NCBI GenBank assembly: GCA_947369305.1
Contig: CANBLA010000034.1
Coordinates: 1 to 8,669, forward strand
From: an uncultured Clostridia bacterium
Lineage (GTDB): Bacteria; Bacillota_A; Clostridia; TANB77; CAG-508
Reading direction: 5' to 3'
DNA length: 8,669 nt
Positions 1-6,911 of the stretch are shown one piece after another. The notes beneath the pieces are model-generated. The model saw only the letters and a program-made list of their open reading frames with translations, ran no database searches and was not told the origin of the DNA. The number at the start of each line of letters is the position of its first letter. The stretch's first letter is position 1. A program made the position numbers and the translations under genes.

Positions 1-265
1 TTAAGTGGAAATTTGTCAACTGAAATTAACATTCTAGTATTTGCAATGGTTCTATGCATTTACAACTTATTGAAAATCACATGTATTCACATTTTTACTT
101 TCCAAATACAAATCCGTTTCACAAAGTGGTGTCCTATGTGTTATACAATCGAAACAAAATAAAGCCATCTATTATCTCGATAGACAGCTCTTCATTTTTA
201 TAAATTGTAATTTTTATATATTCTATTAACTTAAAGAGGCACAGTTTCCCATACCTCTATATTTT
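1..265. other. Gene-free AT-rich region downstream of adhE
   Basis: I see no reading frame with a ribosome binding site and no recognisable RNA here. The only structured element is the hairpin at 235-258, listed separately. A TTGACA hexamer lies on the minus strand at 15-20 near the window edge; a matching -10 would fall outside the window, so it cannot be judged. Confidence 0.5.
235..258 (-). terminator. Possible adhE terminator hairpin
   Basis: Read on the minus strand just after the adhE stop, AGAGGTA and TGCCTCT pair, with wobble pairs extending inward to a GAAA tetraloop, giving a stem of about 10 pairs. The wobbles only pair in the minus-strand RNA, which fits adhE. The U-tract afterwards is short (TTTAAGTTAAT), so termination strength is doubtful. 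Confidence 0.4.
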
Positions 266-2878
266 TTACATTTGAATTGGATTTCCGTAATATGCATCAA
301 TTAGAATTTGTTTAATTTCCTCCACCAATGGTACACGTGGATTTACTCCTGTACATTGGTCTGAAAAAGCTTTATCTGCTAAAGTATCTAAATTTGCCAT
401 AAATTCTTGTTCATCAATGCCACATTCTTTTAAAGATTTTGGCATATTCAATTTTTCTATTAATTCTTGAACTGCTTTTACTAAAGAATTCACGCCTTCT
501 TCTTTCGTATTTGCTGGCAATCCTAGTCTTTTTGCAATTTCAGCATATCTTTCATCTGCGACAAAAGTTTCATATTTTGGCCAAGATACAAATTTGGTTG
601 GTGCACTTCCATTGTATTTAATGACATATGGTAAAATAACAGCATTTGCTCTACCATGCGGAATGTGATAATCTCCTCCTAATTTATGGGCAATGGAATG
701 GTTGATTCCTAAAAAAGCATTGGTAAATGCCATACCTGCAATGGTACTTGCATTGTGCATCTTTTCTCTTGCTTTGCGGTTGGTTCCATCTTCGTATGCT
801 TGTGGTAAATACTTAAATACAAGCTCAATTGCTTTTTCTGCTAAACCATCTGTATAATCCGATGCCATGACTGAAACATAGGCTTCTAATGCATGTGTTA
901 AAACGTCCATTCCTGTGTCTGCTGTAAGCTTAGCAGGAAGCGTCATAACTAATTCTGGGTCAATAATGGCAACATCTGGTGTTAATTCGTAGTCAGCAAG
1001 TGGATATTTGATATTTCTTTCTTTGTCTGTAATAACGGAAAAAGAGGTTACTTCTGAACCTGTTCCCGATGTTGTTGGAATGGCAACCATTTTGCATTTT
1101 TCGCCAAGTTTAGGAAATTTATAGGTACGTTTTCGGATGTCCATAAATTTTAATTTTAAACCTTCTACATCGGCATCTGGATGTTCGTAAAATAGCCACA
1201 TTCCTTTGGCAGCGTCCATCGCACTTCCACCACCTAATGCAATGATTACATCTGGCTGATAAGCTGTCATGGCTGCTACACCTTTTTTGATTGTGTCAAA
1301 AGATGGGTCTGGCTCTACTTCTGAGAATATTTCGCTATGCACATATTGTTCTCTATTTCTTAAATGATATAAAATTTTATCGACATAACCAAATTGTACC
1401 ATTGATGGGTCTGTTACGATAAAGGCTTTTGAGATATTTGGCATTTTTTCTAAATACCCAATCGAACCTGCTTCAAAATAGATTTTTTCTGGAACTTTAA
1501 ACCATTGCATATTAACCCTCCTTTTTGCAACTCTTTTTAAATTTATCAAATTGGCTGAGGATACATTTGATGTTGTTGAGTTTCCTCCAAATGTACCACA
1601 ACCTAGTGTTAAAGATGGCATATTGGTGTTATAAATATCCCCAATTGCACCATGAGTTGATGGAGAATTGACTATAATTCTTCCTACTTTTACGGTGTTT
1701 GAAAATTTTGTAATGGTATCATTATTTTCAGAATGAATGACTGCTGAATGTCCCATTCCGCCAAATTTGATTAAACGGTCAGCCATGTCGATACCTTCAT
1801 CACTATTTTCTACCACATAATAGGCTAAAACTGGGCTTAATTTTTCTTTTGAAAATGGGAAATCTTCACCTACCCCATATTCACTAGCTACCAAAACTTT
1901 CGTGTGTTCTGGTACATCAAAGCCTGACCAATTAGCGATTGTTTTTGGACTTTGCCCAACGACTGCTGGATTTAATTTGTTGTTTTGGTCTGCAATAAAC
2001 ATGGTTGCTTTTAATTTTTCTCTTTCTTCGTCGTTTACGAAATAGCAACCTGCTTCTTTCATAAGCCATTCAAATTCGTCTTTTATATCGCTATCAATAA
2101 TGACGGATTGTTCAGAAGCACAAATCATACCATTATCAAAGGATTTAGATAAGACCAAATCGGTAATTGATGTTTTTAAATGAGCTGTTTTGTCAATGTA
2201 ACAAGGAACATTTCCGGGTCCTACACCAAGCGCTGGTTTTCCACTTGAATAAGCAGCTTTTACCATACCTGAACCACCTGTTGCTAAAATTAAATCGACG
2301 TCTGGATGGTTCATGAGTAAACTGGTTGCCAAAACAGATGGTTTTTCAATCCATAAAATACAGTCTTCTGGTGCGCCTTCTGAAATAGCAGCCTCACGCA
2401 TAATTTCTGCTGCTGCTTTGCTCGATTCTTGTGCAGATGGATGAAATCCAAATACAATGACATTTCTTGTTTTGGCTGAAATCATGGATTTGAACATAAC
2501 GGTTGAAGTTGGGTTGGTAACTGGTGTTACTCCCGCAATGACACCGATTGGTTCTGCAATTGTAACATAACCTTCTTCTTCGTTATCTTCTACTACACCA
2601 ACTGTTTTGTCATATTTTATGCTGTGAAAAATATATTCGGTTGCAAACATATTTTTTGTGATTTTGTCTTCATAAATTCCTCTTTTTGTTTCCTCTACTG
2701 CGTGTTTTGCTAGTTGCATGTGATGATCTAAGCCTGCCATTGACATTTTTTTGACAATTCTGTCAACGGTTTCTTGGTCTAATTTTTTAAATTCGTCTGA
2801 AGCTTTTCTAGCTCTTTCTATTAAGCTATTTACCATACTTTCTGCTTCTTTTTTTTCTTCTTCTGTCATTTCTGCCAT
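266..2878 (-). CDS. adhE: Bifunctional acetaldehyde-CoA/alcohol dehydrogenase
   Basis: Fermentative enzyme that reduces acetyl-CoA to acetaldehyde and then ethanol in the cytoplasm, oxidising two NADH; family members assemble into filaments (spirosomes). The 870 residues match the usual full length. Residues 1 to about 440 form the CoA-dependent aldehyde dehydrogenase half, with a glycine-rich GGSG near 201 and the likely catalytic Cys253 in the context GMICASEQ. A linker near 440-465 leads to the iron-dependent alcohol dehydrogenase half, with the NAD-binding GGGS at 549-552, PTTSGTGSEVT near 601-611, and probable iron ligands Asp658, His662, His727 and His741 (LTHALEAY, NHSIAH, HIPHG). The start is supported by AAAGGAGGAA about nine bases upstream. 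It is a single-gene unit with its own promoter. No lesion or missing key residue is seen. Confidence 0.97.
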   Translation of the reverse strand: MAEMTEEEKKEAESMVNSLIERARKASDEFKKLDQETVDRIVKKMSMAGLDHHMQLAKHAVEETKRGIYEDKITKNMFATEYIFHSIKYDKTVGVVEDNEEEGYVTIAEPIGVIAGVTPVTNPTSTVMFKSMISAKTRNVIVFGFHPSAQESSKAAAEIMREAAISEGAPEDCILWIEKPSVLATSLLMNHPDVDLILATGGSGMVKAAYSSGKPALGVGPGNVPCYIDKTAHLKTSITDLVLSKSFDNGMICASEQSVIIDSDIKDEFEWLMKEAGCYFVNDEEREKLKATMFIADQNNKLNPAVVGQSPKTIANWSGFDVPEHTKVLVASEYGVGEDFPFSKEKLSPVLAYYVVENSDEGIDMADRLIKFGGMGHSAVIHSENNDTITKFSNTVKVGRIIVNSPSTHGAIGDIYNTNMPSLTLGCGTFGGNSTTSNVSSANLINLKRVAKRRVNMQWFKVPEKIYFEAGSIGYLEKMPNISKAFIVTDPSMVQFGYVDKILYHLRNREQYVHSEIFSEVEPDPSFDTIKKGVAAMTAYQPDVIIALGGGSAMDAAKGMWLFYEHPDADVEGLKLKFMDIRKRTYKFPKLGEKCKMVAIPTTSGTGSEVTSFSVITDKERNIKYPLADYELTPDVAIIDPELVMTLPAKLTADTGMDVLTHALEAYVSVMASDYTDGLAEKAIELVFKYLPQAYEDGTNRKAREKMHNASTIAGMAFTNAFLGINHSIAHKLGGDYHIPHGRANAVILPYVIKYNGSAPTKFVSWPKYETFVADERYAEIAKRLGLPANTKEEGVNSLVKAVQELIEKLNMPKSLKECGIDEQEFMANLDTLADKAFSDQCTGVNPRVPLVEEIKQILIDAYYGNPIQM

Positions 2879-2915
2879 AAAAAAACATTCCTCCTTTATT
2901 TTTAATTATTCATGT

Positions 2916-2937
2916 TAAAATTATATAGATAATTTTA
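2916..2937. promoter_or_regulatory. Palindrome over the adhE -10 box, candidate operator
   Basis: TAAAATTAT (2916-2924) and ATAATTTTA (2929-2937) are perfect inverted arms of 9 bases with a 4-base gap. The element covers the whole -10 hexamer, a classic position for a repressor. It does not match the Rex consensus that controls adhE in many clostridia, and such AT-only palindromes can arise by chance. Confidence 0.35.
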
Positions 2938-2948
2938 TGTATTTTCAA
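2920..2948 (-). promoter_or_regulatory. adhE promoter (sigma-A type)
   Basis: On the minus strand, TTGAAA (2943-2948) and a perfect TATAAT (2920-2925) are separated by exactly 17 bases. Transcription would start near 2913, giving a leader of about 35 bases before the adhE ATG. Two palindromes overlap or abut it, making regulated transcription plausible. Confidence 0.75.
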
Positions 2949-2949
2949 T

Positions 2950-2965
2950 AGTTTTTTAAAAAACT
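2950..2965. promoter_or_regulatory. Perfect 16-base palindrome beside the adhE -35 box
   Basis: AGTTTTTTAAAAAACT is a perfect palindrome ending one base from the -35 hexamer. It could be an UP-like A/T tract that binds the RNA polymerase alpha subunits, or a protein-binding site. Composition alone makes chance occurrence possible. Confidence 0.35.
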
Positions 2966-3049
2966 TTTATATTCTATTTACCTATTTTCTAAAATGTTAC
3001 TGTTATTTAGAGGATACCCGAATTTCATAATTTTTAAACACTTTTATAT

Positions 3050-3088
3050 AAAAAAAAACAACCTACTTAAAACTCATCAGTAACTTGT
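3050..3088 (-). terminator. Possible second terminator ahead of adhE
   Basis: On the minus strand ACAAGTTAC (3080-3088) can pair with GTAGGTTGT (3058-3066), with one G-G mismatch and one wobble, around a 13-base loop. It is followed by an unbroken run of eight T (3050-3057). The tract is excellent but the stem is weak. It may back up the stronger terminator at 3117-3157 or be part of a leader structure. Confidence 0.35.
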
Positions 3089-3116
3089 ATTTTTATTATT
3101 TATAACTATTTTATAC

Positions 3117-3157
3117 AAAAATCCACAAATTGCTCAACTTACAAGCAATTTATGGAT
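3117..3157 (-). terminator. Rho-independent terminator of the small unit at 3168-3341
   Basis: ATCCATAAATTGCT (3144-3157, read on the minus strand) pairs over 14 positions with AGCAATTTGTGGAT (3121-3134), one pair being a wobble, around a 9-base loop. A run of five T (3117-3121) follows. It sits 11 bases past the TAA of the short reading frame, so it closes that transcript. Confidence 0.75.
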
Positions 3158-3167
3158 TATATACGTG

Positions 3168-3299
3168 TTATTTGTGTTCTTGTTCTAATTCTTTTCTTAC
3201 TTGTTCTTTTAACTCCTCTCTTAATCTCCGCAATGATGTTTCTCCCCCACGTCTCAGACCTTCAATCATAAGTGCCATCATTACACAACTGTCAATCAC
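3168..3299 (-). CDS. Possible small helical protein or gene remnant
   Basis: Not recognised. This open stretch ends in TAA and could start at GTG 3299 (43 residues) or at ATG 3281 (37 residues); the frame stays open a little further, to about 3353, without another start. Upstream residues include a hydrophobic stretch (YITLPIAVIDSCVMMALMI), and the C-terminus is a highly charged amphipathic helix (SLRRLREELKEQVRKELEQ). In favour of a real gene are a good promoter and a strong terminator that bracket it exactly. Against it, neither start has a Shine-Dalgarno sequence. It may be a decayed gene end, a small peptide, or a small RNA whose coding look is accidental. Its bases look less AT-rich than the surrounding spacer. 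Confidence 0.3.
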   Translation of the reverse strand: MIDSCVMMALMIEGLRRGGETSLRRLREELKEQVRKELEQEHK

Positions 3300-3347
3300 A
3301 GCAATCGGCAGAGTAATATAGTCAGAAACATTCCCAAGTATACTTGC

Positions 3348-3376
3348 ATTATATCATCTTTTTTCTTACATTTCAA
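3348..3376 (-). promoter_or_regulatory. Promoter of the small minus-strand unit
   Basis: TTGAAA (3371-3376) and a perfect TATAAT (3348-3353) are 17 bases apart on the minus strand. The predicted start near 3341 gives a transcript of about 220 bases ending at the 3117-3157 terminator. It lies back to back with the start of the carboxypeptidase gene on the other strand. Confidence 0.6.
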
Positions 3377-3411
3377 CTCATATTTTCAAAATCATTGTAT
3401 ATACTTAAAAC

Positions 3412-3425
3412 AGGTGAAAAAAATG
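3412..3425 (+). promoter_or_regulatory. Ribosome binding site that favours the ATG start at 3423
   Basis: AGGTG (3412-3416) lies six bases before ATG 3423, a normal spacing. The in-frame GTG at 3414 overlaps this site and has no Shine-Dalgarno of its own, so the longest frame overstates the protein by three residues. Confidence 0.6.
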
Positions 3426-4653
3426 ATAATCAAAAAATTATTGGTAAGTTTTATAATAATTGTGTTAATCCTTCCAACTCTATGTTTTGCAGATGATTTT
3501 TTAGAAGAAAGTGAGCTTGACAATTTTCTTGAAGTCTCCACAGACACAATCAATCCTTCCAAAGAACCAACCACAAATTCGAAAAATATTGTTGCTCTTG
3601 ATAGAAAAAGTTTGACAGTTTTGTATGAAAAAAATGCTTATAAAGAAGTACCAATGGCTTCTACAACAAAAATTATGACAGCCATTCTTGTTTTAGAAAA
3701 TTGTGACTTGAATGAAACAGTTGAATTCTCAAAAGAAGCAGCTAATGTATCTGGTTCTTGTTTGGAGGTTTCAACAGGTACAAAAATGTCCATGAATGAC
3801 GTTCTCTATGGTTTGATGATGCGTTCTCGGAAATGATTGTGCTGTTGCCATTAGCGAACATGTTTCTGGCTCTATCGAAGAATTTGCCAAACTTATGAAC
3901 CAAAAAGCACAGGAGTTAAATCTAACGCATACGCATTTTGTCACACCTCACGGTTTAGATAACGAAAACCACTATACAACAGCCTATGAACTTGCACTCT
4001 TGACAAATTATGCTTTAAACAATGACAAATTCAAAAACATTGTTGCTACAAAAACAACAACCATCAACATAAATGGATATCCTCGTACCATTTCCAACAC
4101 AAATGAATTACTAGGTAATTTAAATGGTGTATATGGTGTAAAAACTGGATTTACATTTAATGCAGGTCGCTGTTTAGTATCAAGTTGCAATCGAAATGGA
4201 ATAGATATTATTGTTGTAGTTCTCGGCGCAGATACAAAAAATCAGAGAACACGCGATAGTAGAAATATTATTAATTACATTTATGAAAACTTTGAATATG
4301 TCAATCTTTCTGATTACATAGAAAAAAGCTTTTTTGAATATCAAAAATATTATCAAGCAAATGTCCATCTAAATAAAACAATTGATGTTCCCAATATTAC
4401 TTTATCACATCTTAACAATTACGTTTTCCCACTAAAGCTAAATTCTGAGAATGATTTAAAAGTCAAGTTTTACAGCTTAAATGAACTATCTTCCTTACTA
4501 AAGCCACAAGAAAAAATTGGATGCATGACAATTTTTTATCAAGATAAAATTTTATGCTCAATGGACATTTTGCTAACAAATAAATTATTACAAAATTCTT
4601 GGCACTATTATTTTCAAAGAATTTTAAAAGAATTCAAATCTAATTTTTATTAG
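3423..4653 (+). pseudogene. D-alanyl-D-alanine carboxypeptidase, frameshifted
   Basis: A low-molecular-mass penicillin-binding protein of the DacF/PBP5 type (peptidase S11), which trims the terminal D-Ala from peptidoglycan stem peptides outside the membrane. Restored, it is about 409 residues, a normal length. It has a signal peptide (MIIKKLLVSFIIIVLILP, cleavage probably after CFA), the nucleophile motif STTK at residues 80-83, SGN at about 135-137, and KTG at about 240-242. A PBP5 C-terminal domain and a terminal amphipathic tail (SWHYYFQRILKEF) follow. An extra C at about 3828 breaks the frame exactly inside SGN: the first frame stops at 3836, and the second reads on unbroken from 3829 to 4653. 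Both halves are otherwise intact, which suggests a recent mutation or a sequencing error. As written, the product lacks SGN, KTG and the C-terminal domain and would be inactive. Confidence 0.9.
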
Positions 4654-4658
4654 AAAAG

Positions 4659-4694
4659 GAAAAGGTCGTATGTTTCTTCACATACGACCTTTTC
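4659..4694. terminator. Bidirectional terminator between dac and gene X
   Basis: GAAAAGGTCGTATGT (4659-4673) and ACATACGACCTTTTC (4680-4694) form a perfect 15-pair stem with a 6-base loop. It fills the 43-base gap between two convergent stop codons. T-rich tails occur in both directions (TTTTCTC on plus, TTTTCCTTTTCT on minus), so it can end both transcripts. Confidence 0.88.
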
Positions 4695-4696
4695 TC

Positions 4697-5203
4697 TTAC
4701 CAGGCAATAGAAAAGTAAATATGACCTTCTCCAGCGTCTGGATCGGAATATCTTATTTCCATAAGATAATTCCCTTTTTCTTTTAAATCCAGAAAATAGT
4801 AATGCTCTTTATCTGGATCAGAAGGAACTAATTCTTCTCCCTTATAGAGTTCGTACTCTTTAAAGCGCGGACTCAGATTCATTTCAAAATGCAGACATAT
4901 TTCTTCTGTAGCATTTGGATAATACAGCAACACTGGGACATCAGACATTGCTTCCACTTTATCACTATGCTCATATATAGGAATTCCGCCCGTTTCTGTG
5001 ATGAGAATCGGTGTTCCATCTTCAGTAACACCCTCATCAAATAACTCTACCAATTTCCCATTTTCCATTAGGAAATCCTCGAGTTCAGAGCTGCTTTTCA
5101 GTAACTGTTGATTCCTTTTTTCTGATAATAGAATCCCCAGCACCAGCACCACCAACAGCACTCCAGCTACCAAAATTCCTACATTCCGCCACGTCTTTTT
5201 CAT
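4697..5203 (-). CDS. Membrane-anchored protein of unknown function (X)
   Basis: Not recognised as a named family. The 168 residues start with a short basic stretch (MKKTWR) and one hydrophobic segment at about 8-27 without a lipobox cysteine, so it is probably a signal anchor with the rest outside the cell. A charged, possibly helical piece (about 28-60) leads to an acidic domain (about 65-168) with alternating hydrophobic residues, suggesting beta strands, and ending KGNYLMEIRYSD...HIYFSIAW. The start has AGGAGG eight bases upstream, and a consensus promoter precedes it. It is monocistronic, convergent with the broken carboxypeptidase and divergent from the CAP gene. Base use differs from its neighbours: 28 of 60 bases at 4981-5040 are G or C, against 11 of 60 at 4261-4320. 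Its C-terminus resembles that of Y (6157-6774). Function unknown. Confidence 0.85.
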   Translation of the reverse strand: MKKTWRNVGILVAGVLLVVLVLGILLSEKRNQQLLKSSSELEDFLMENGKLVELFDEGVTEDGTPILITETGGIPIYEHSDKVEAMSDVPVLLYYPNATEEICLHFEMNLSPRFKEYELYKGEELVPSDPDKEHYYFLDLKEKGNYLMEIRYSDPDAGEGHIYFSIAW

Positions 5204-5262
5204 TTTTGTTTCCTCCTGTTTTTCACTATTTATTTGTTAGACTATACTAACGAAGCTTATAT

Positions 5263-5291
5263 ATTATACTACATTTTATGTGAATTGTCAA
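5263..5291 (-). promoter_or_regulatory. Consensus promoter of gene X
   Basis: Perfect TTGACA (5286-5291) and perfect TATAAT (5263-5268) with a 17-base spacer on the minus strand. Predicted start is near 5256, leaving a leader of about 53 bases. Just downstream, GTTAG and CTAAC (about 5238-5253) form a small inverted repeat that could be an operator or mere chance. Confidence 0.85.
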
Positions 5292-5360
5292 TTATTTTTG
5301 ATTATTTGTATATTTCATTTTTTTTATGGGTAAAATCATTTTATAAAAGGAGGCATTTAC

Positions 5361-6113
5361 ATGAAAAAATTTGGTATTATTCTTTTTATTCTTTTAGGAT
5401 TAATTAGCATTAGTCTGTTCTCAACTTCTCTTGGAAACGAAGAAATTCAAGAAACAGAACCATCTTATCCATACTCAATTGGTACAGTTACTGCAGAAAC
5501 TTTAAAAATACGTTCTGGACTTAGTACCGAAAACACTTTTATTGGTCTACTTGCTAAAGGCGATCGTGTACATATTTATGGAAAAGTAGATAACTGGTAT
5601 ATTGTAAAAACAGAAAATAATTTAGTTGGTGCCGTTTTTGCAGATTATATTGAAGGTTCTTACGAAAATGCTGAAACGATTGAAACATCAGCTAATATTG
5701 AAACTGCTGAAAATATTTCTAGTATACAACTCTCACAAGATGAACAAATATTTTTAAACTTAATTAACAACAAACGTATTGAAAATAACTTACCAGAACT
5801 TCAAATTAATGAAAATTTGCTTAACATCGCACGCCTAAAAGCACAAGATATTGTTGAAAATAAATATTTTTCTCATACTTCTCCAACCCATGGCACAATT
5901 TTTGAAATGCTTCATGCCAATAACATTTCTTATAGCAAAGCAAGCGAAAATATTGCGCGTAATTTAAATGCTGATGGGGCCATTCAAAGTTTGATGAATT
6001 CAGAAGCACATAAGAAAAACATTTTAAGTGAAAATTTTAATTATACTGGAATTGCAGTAGTAAATAGTGTTGATTGGGGAAAAATTTTTGTGGAAATCTT
6101 TGTAGCAAAATAG
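5361..6113 (+). CDS. Secreted SH3b-CAP domain protein (YkwD-like)
   Basis: A 250-residue exported protein. Residues 1-25 are a signal peptide or N-terminal anchor. About 40-99 form a bacterial SH3 domain (TLKIRSGLSTENTFIGLLAKGD, shown by the RSG and GD turns), which typically binds peptidoglycan. An acidic, Glu/Thr-rich linker at 100-122 leads to a CAP (SCP/PR1) domain at about 125-248. CAP signatures are YFSHTSP (His172), SENIAR (Glu196) and HKKNIL (His217), the usual cavity residues; the family's biochemical activity in bacteria is poorly defined, though members are linked to the spore coat or cell envelope. AAAGGAGG lies seven bases before the ATG. No convincing promoter is visible between it and gene X. 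It lies on the strand of the carboxypeptidase, consistent with wall biology but not proof of a shared pathway. Confidence 0.92.
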   Translation: MKKFGIILFILLGLISISLFSTSLGNEEIQETEPSYPYSIGTVTAETLKIRSGLSTENTFIGLLAKGDRVHIYGKVDNWYIVKTENNLVGAVFADYIEGSYENAETIETSANIETAENISSIQLSQDEQIFLNLINNKRIENNLPELQINENLLNIARLKAQDIVENKYFSHTSPTHGTIFEMLHANNISYSKASENIARNLNADGAIQSLMNSEAHKKNILSENFNYTGIAVVNSVDWGKIFVEIFVAK

Positions 6114-6118
6114 AAAAC

Positions 6119-6141
6119 AGCGTCGCTATTATCGCGACGCT
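6119..6141. terminator. Hairpin terminator between the CAP gene and gene Y
   Basis: AGCGTCGC (6119-6126) and GCGACGCT (6134-6141) form a perfect GC-rich 8-pair stem with a 7-base loop, between convergent stops. The minus strand has the better tail (GTTTTCTATTTT), so it serves Y most clearly; the plus tail (TTACC) is poor. Confidence 0.75.
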
Positions 6142-6156
6142 TACCTGTTAATTAAT

Positions 6157-6774
6157 TTACTTCAACTGAAATGCAAAATAAAATTCCGCATCTTTATAAG
6201 TCAGTTCTGCAAGATATATTCCTAATTCACAGAATTTTTTTTCACAGAACGTCTTTTCCAAGTTTCCTGATATGTCAAGAAATACCGGATTTTTTAATCC
6301 CTCTTTCATAGAGGTATAAGTTAAATCTTCAAAAAAATAAATTTTCATAGCAATTTTCTCAGAATCAGTACAAGCAGAAAATTTAACTTCTTTTTCCTTT
6401 TTTGTGAAGGAATACGGATTTTTCAAAGCCTCTTCCATCGTTTCATATTCTACCTGTGCCGTCATTTGAAAATTAGTTCTCGGATCAGCATCCTCTTTCA
6501 GACATATTACCGTAGTTGGCGGTTCTGGTAGTTTCCAAGCAAAATTCACTTTTTCTAACTTTGCTCTTGCTTCCAATTCTGTAATTTTTTCATGATGCTC
6601 CTCGAACCCCGCATAAAAATCCTGGATATCAGCATTATGCGTTATGCTGATCTTTTCAAATTTTTCAAGCTGCACATAACATATGGCAACTCCTATTATA
6701 GCAATAATAGCCAATACACCTTCTGCTATAATAACTGTTAATAAAGCTCTCCGTTTTTTCTGTAATCCTTTCAT
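6157..6774 (-). CDS. Membrane-anchored protein of unknown function (Y)
   Basis: Not recognised. The 205 residues open with a basic N-terminus (MKGLQKKRR) and one transmembrane segment at about 10-33, so the rest is probably outside the cell. Residues about 35-76 look helical and may be a short coiled coil (LEKFEKI...HHEKITELEARAKLEKV). The remainder appears strand-rich. Two copies of a short motif, MEEALKNP (113-120) and MKEGLKNP (156-163), suggest an internal duplication of roughly 43 residues. The end, LGIYLAELTYKDAEFYFAF, resembles that of X. AAAGGAG lies six bases before the ATG, and a consensus promoter sits upstream. Composition is richer in GC than the CAP gene in places (29 of 60 bases at 6481-6540). 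It is monocistronic and convergent with the CAP gene. Function unknown. Confidence 0.85.
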   Translation of the reverse strand: MKGLQKKRRALLTVIIAEGVLAIIAIIGVAICYVQLEKFEKISITHNADIQDFYAGFEEHHEKITELEARAKLEKVNFAWKLPEPPTTVICLKEDADPRTNFQMTAQVEYETMEEALKNPYSFTKKEKEVKFSACTDSEKIAMKIYFFEDLTYTSMKEGLKNPVFLDISGNLEKTFCEKKFCELGIYLAELTYKDAEFYFAFQLK

Positions 6775-6835
6775 ATCTTTCTCCTTTCAGTTTGAAATAA
6801 AAATTTTCCTACTAACTTATTGTAGGTTTACTTAC

Positions 6836-6864
6836 ATTATAGCATATTTTACATAAAATGTCAA
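6836..6864 (-). promoter_or_regulatory. Consensus promoter of gene Y
   Basis: Perfect TTGACA (6859-6864) and TATAAT (6836-6841), 17 bases apart, on the minus strand. Start is predicted near 6829. In the leader, CCTAC and GTAGG flank a 9-base loop (about 6808-6826). The rpsU terminator lies immediately upstream, so Y is insulated from rpsU. Confidence 0.85.
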
Positions 6865-6877
6865 CTAATAACTATAC

Positions 6878-6909
6878 AAAAAAGATAGCTTTCACGCTAT
6901 CCTTTTTTA
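6878..6909 (-). terminator. rpsU terminator
   Basis: Two bases after the rpsU stop, minus-strand GGATAGC pairs with GCTATC plus a wobble around a 6-base loop (GTGAAA). Flanking A and T runs extend the stem, and six T follow (6878-6883). This is a standard rho-independent terminator. Confidence 0.85.
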
Positions 6910-6911
6910 TC

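Noticed and set aside
150..190. Small hairpin TCTAT/ATAGA downstream of adhE
   Set aside because: Only five pairs, broken extension and no poly-T tract; not distinguishable from chance.
3062..3088. CTGATGAG on the minus strand resembling a hammerhead ribozyme core
   Set aside because: No properly placed GAAA partner or flanking stems could be found; the region fits a weak terminator better.
3130..3321. Plus-strand frame of 63 codons
   Set aside because: No ribosome binding site, Cys/Ser-rich implausible composition, and it mirrors the minus-strand frame that has its own promoter and terminator.
3400..3405. TATACT as the -10 box of the carboxypeptidase gene
   Set aside because: No acceptable -35 at 16-18 bases; it would leave only about ten bases before the start codon. 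Too weak to annotate.
3822..3836. Programmed +1 frameshift in the carboxypeptidase gene
   Set aside because: No slippery codon, no stop at the shift point and no stimulatory element is seen; the family does not use recoding. An insertion or sequence error is simpler.
5306..5336. Promoter for the CAP gene (TTGTAT with TAAAAT)
   Set aside because: Spacer is 19 bases and both boxes deviate; no sporulation-sigma consensus fits with correct spacing either.
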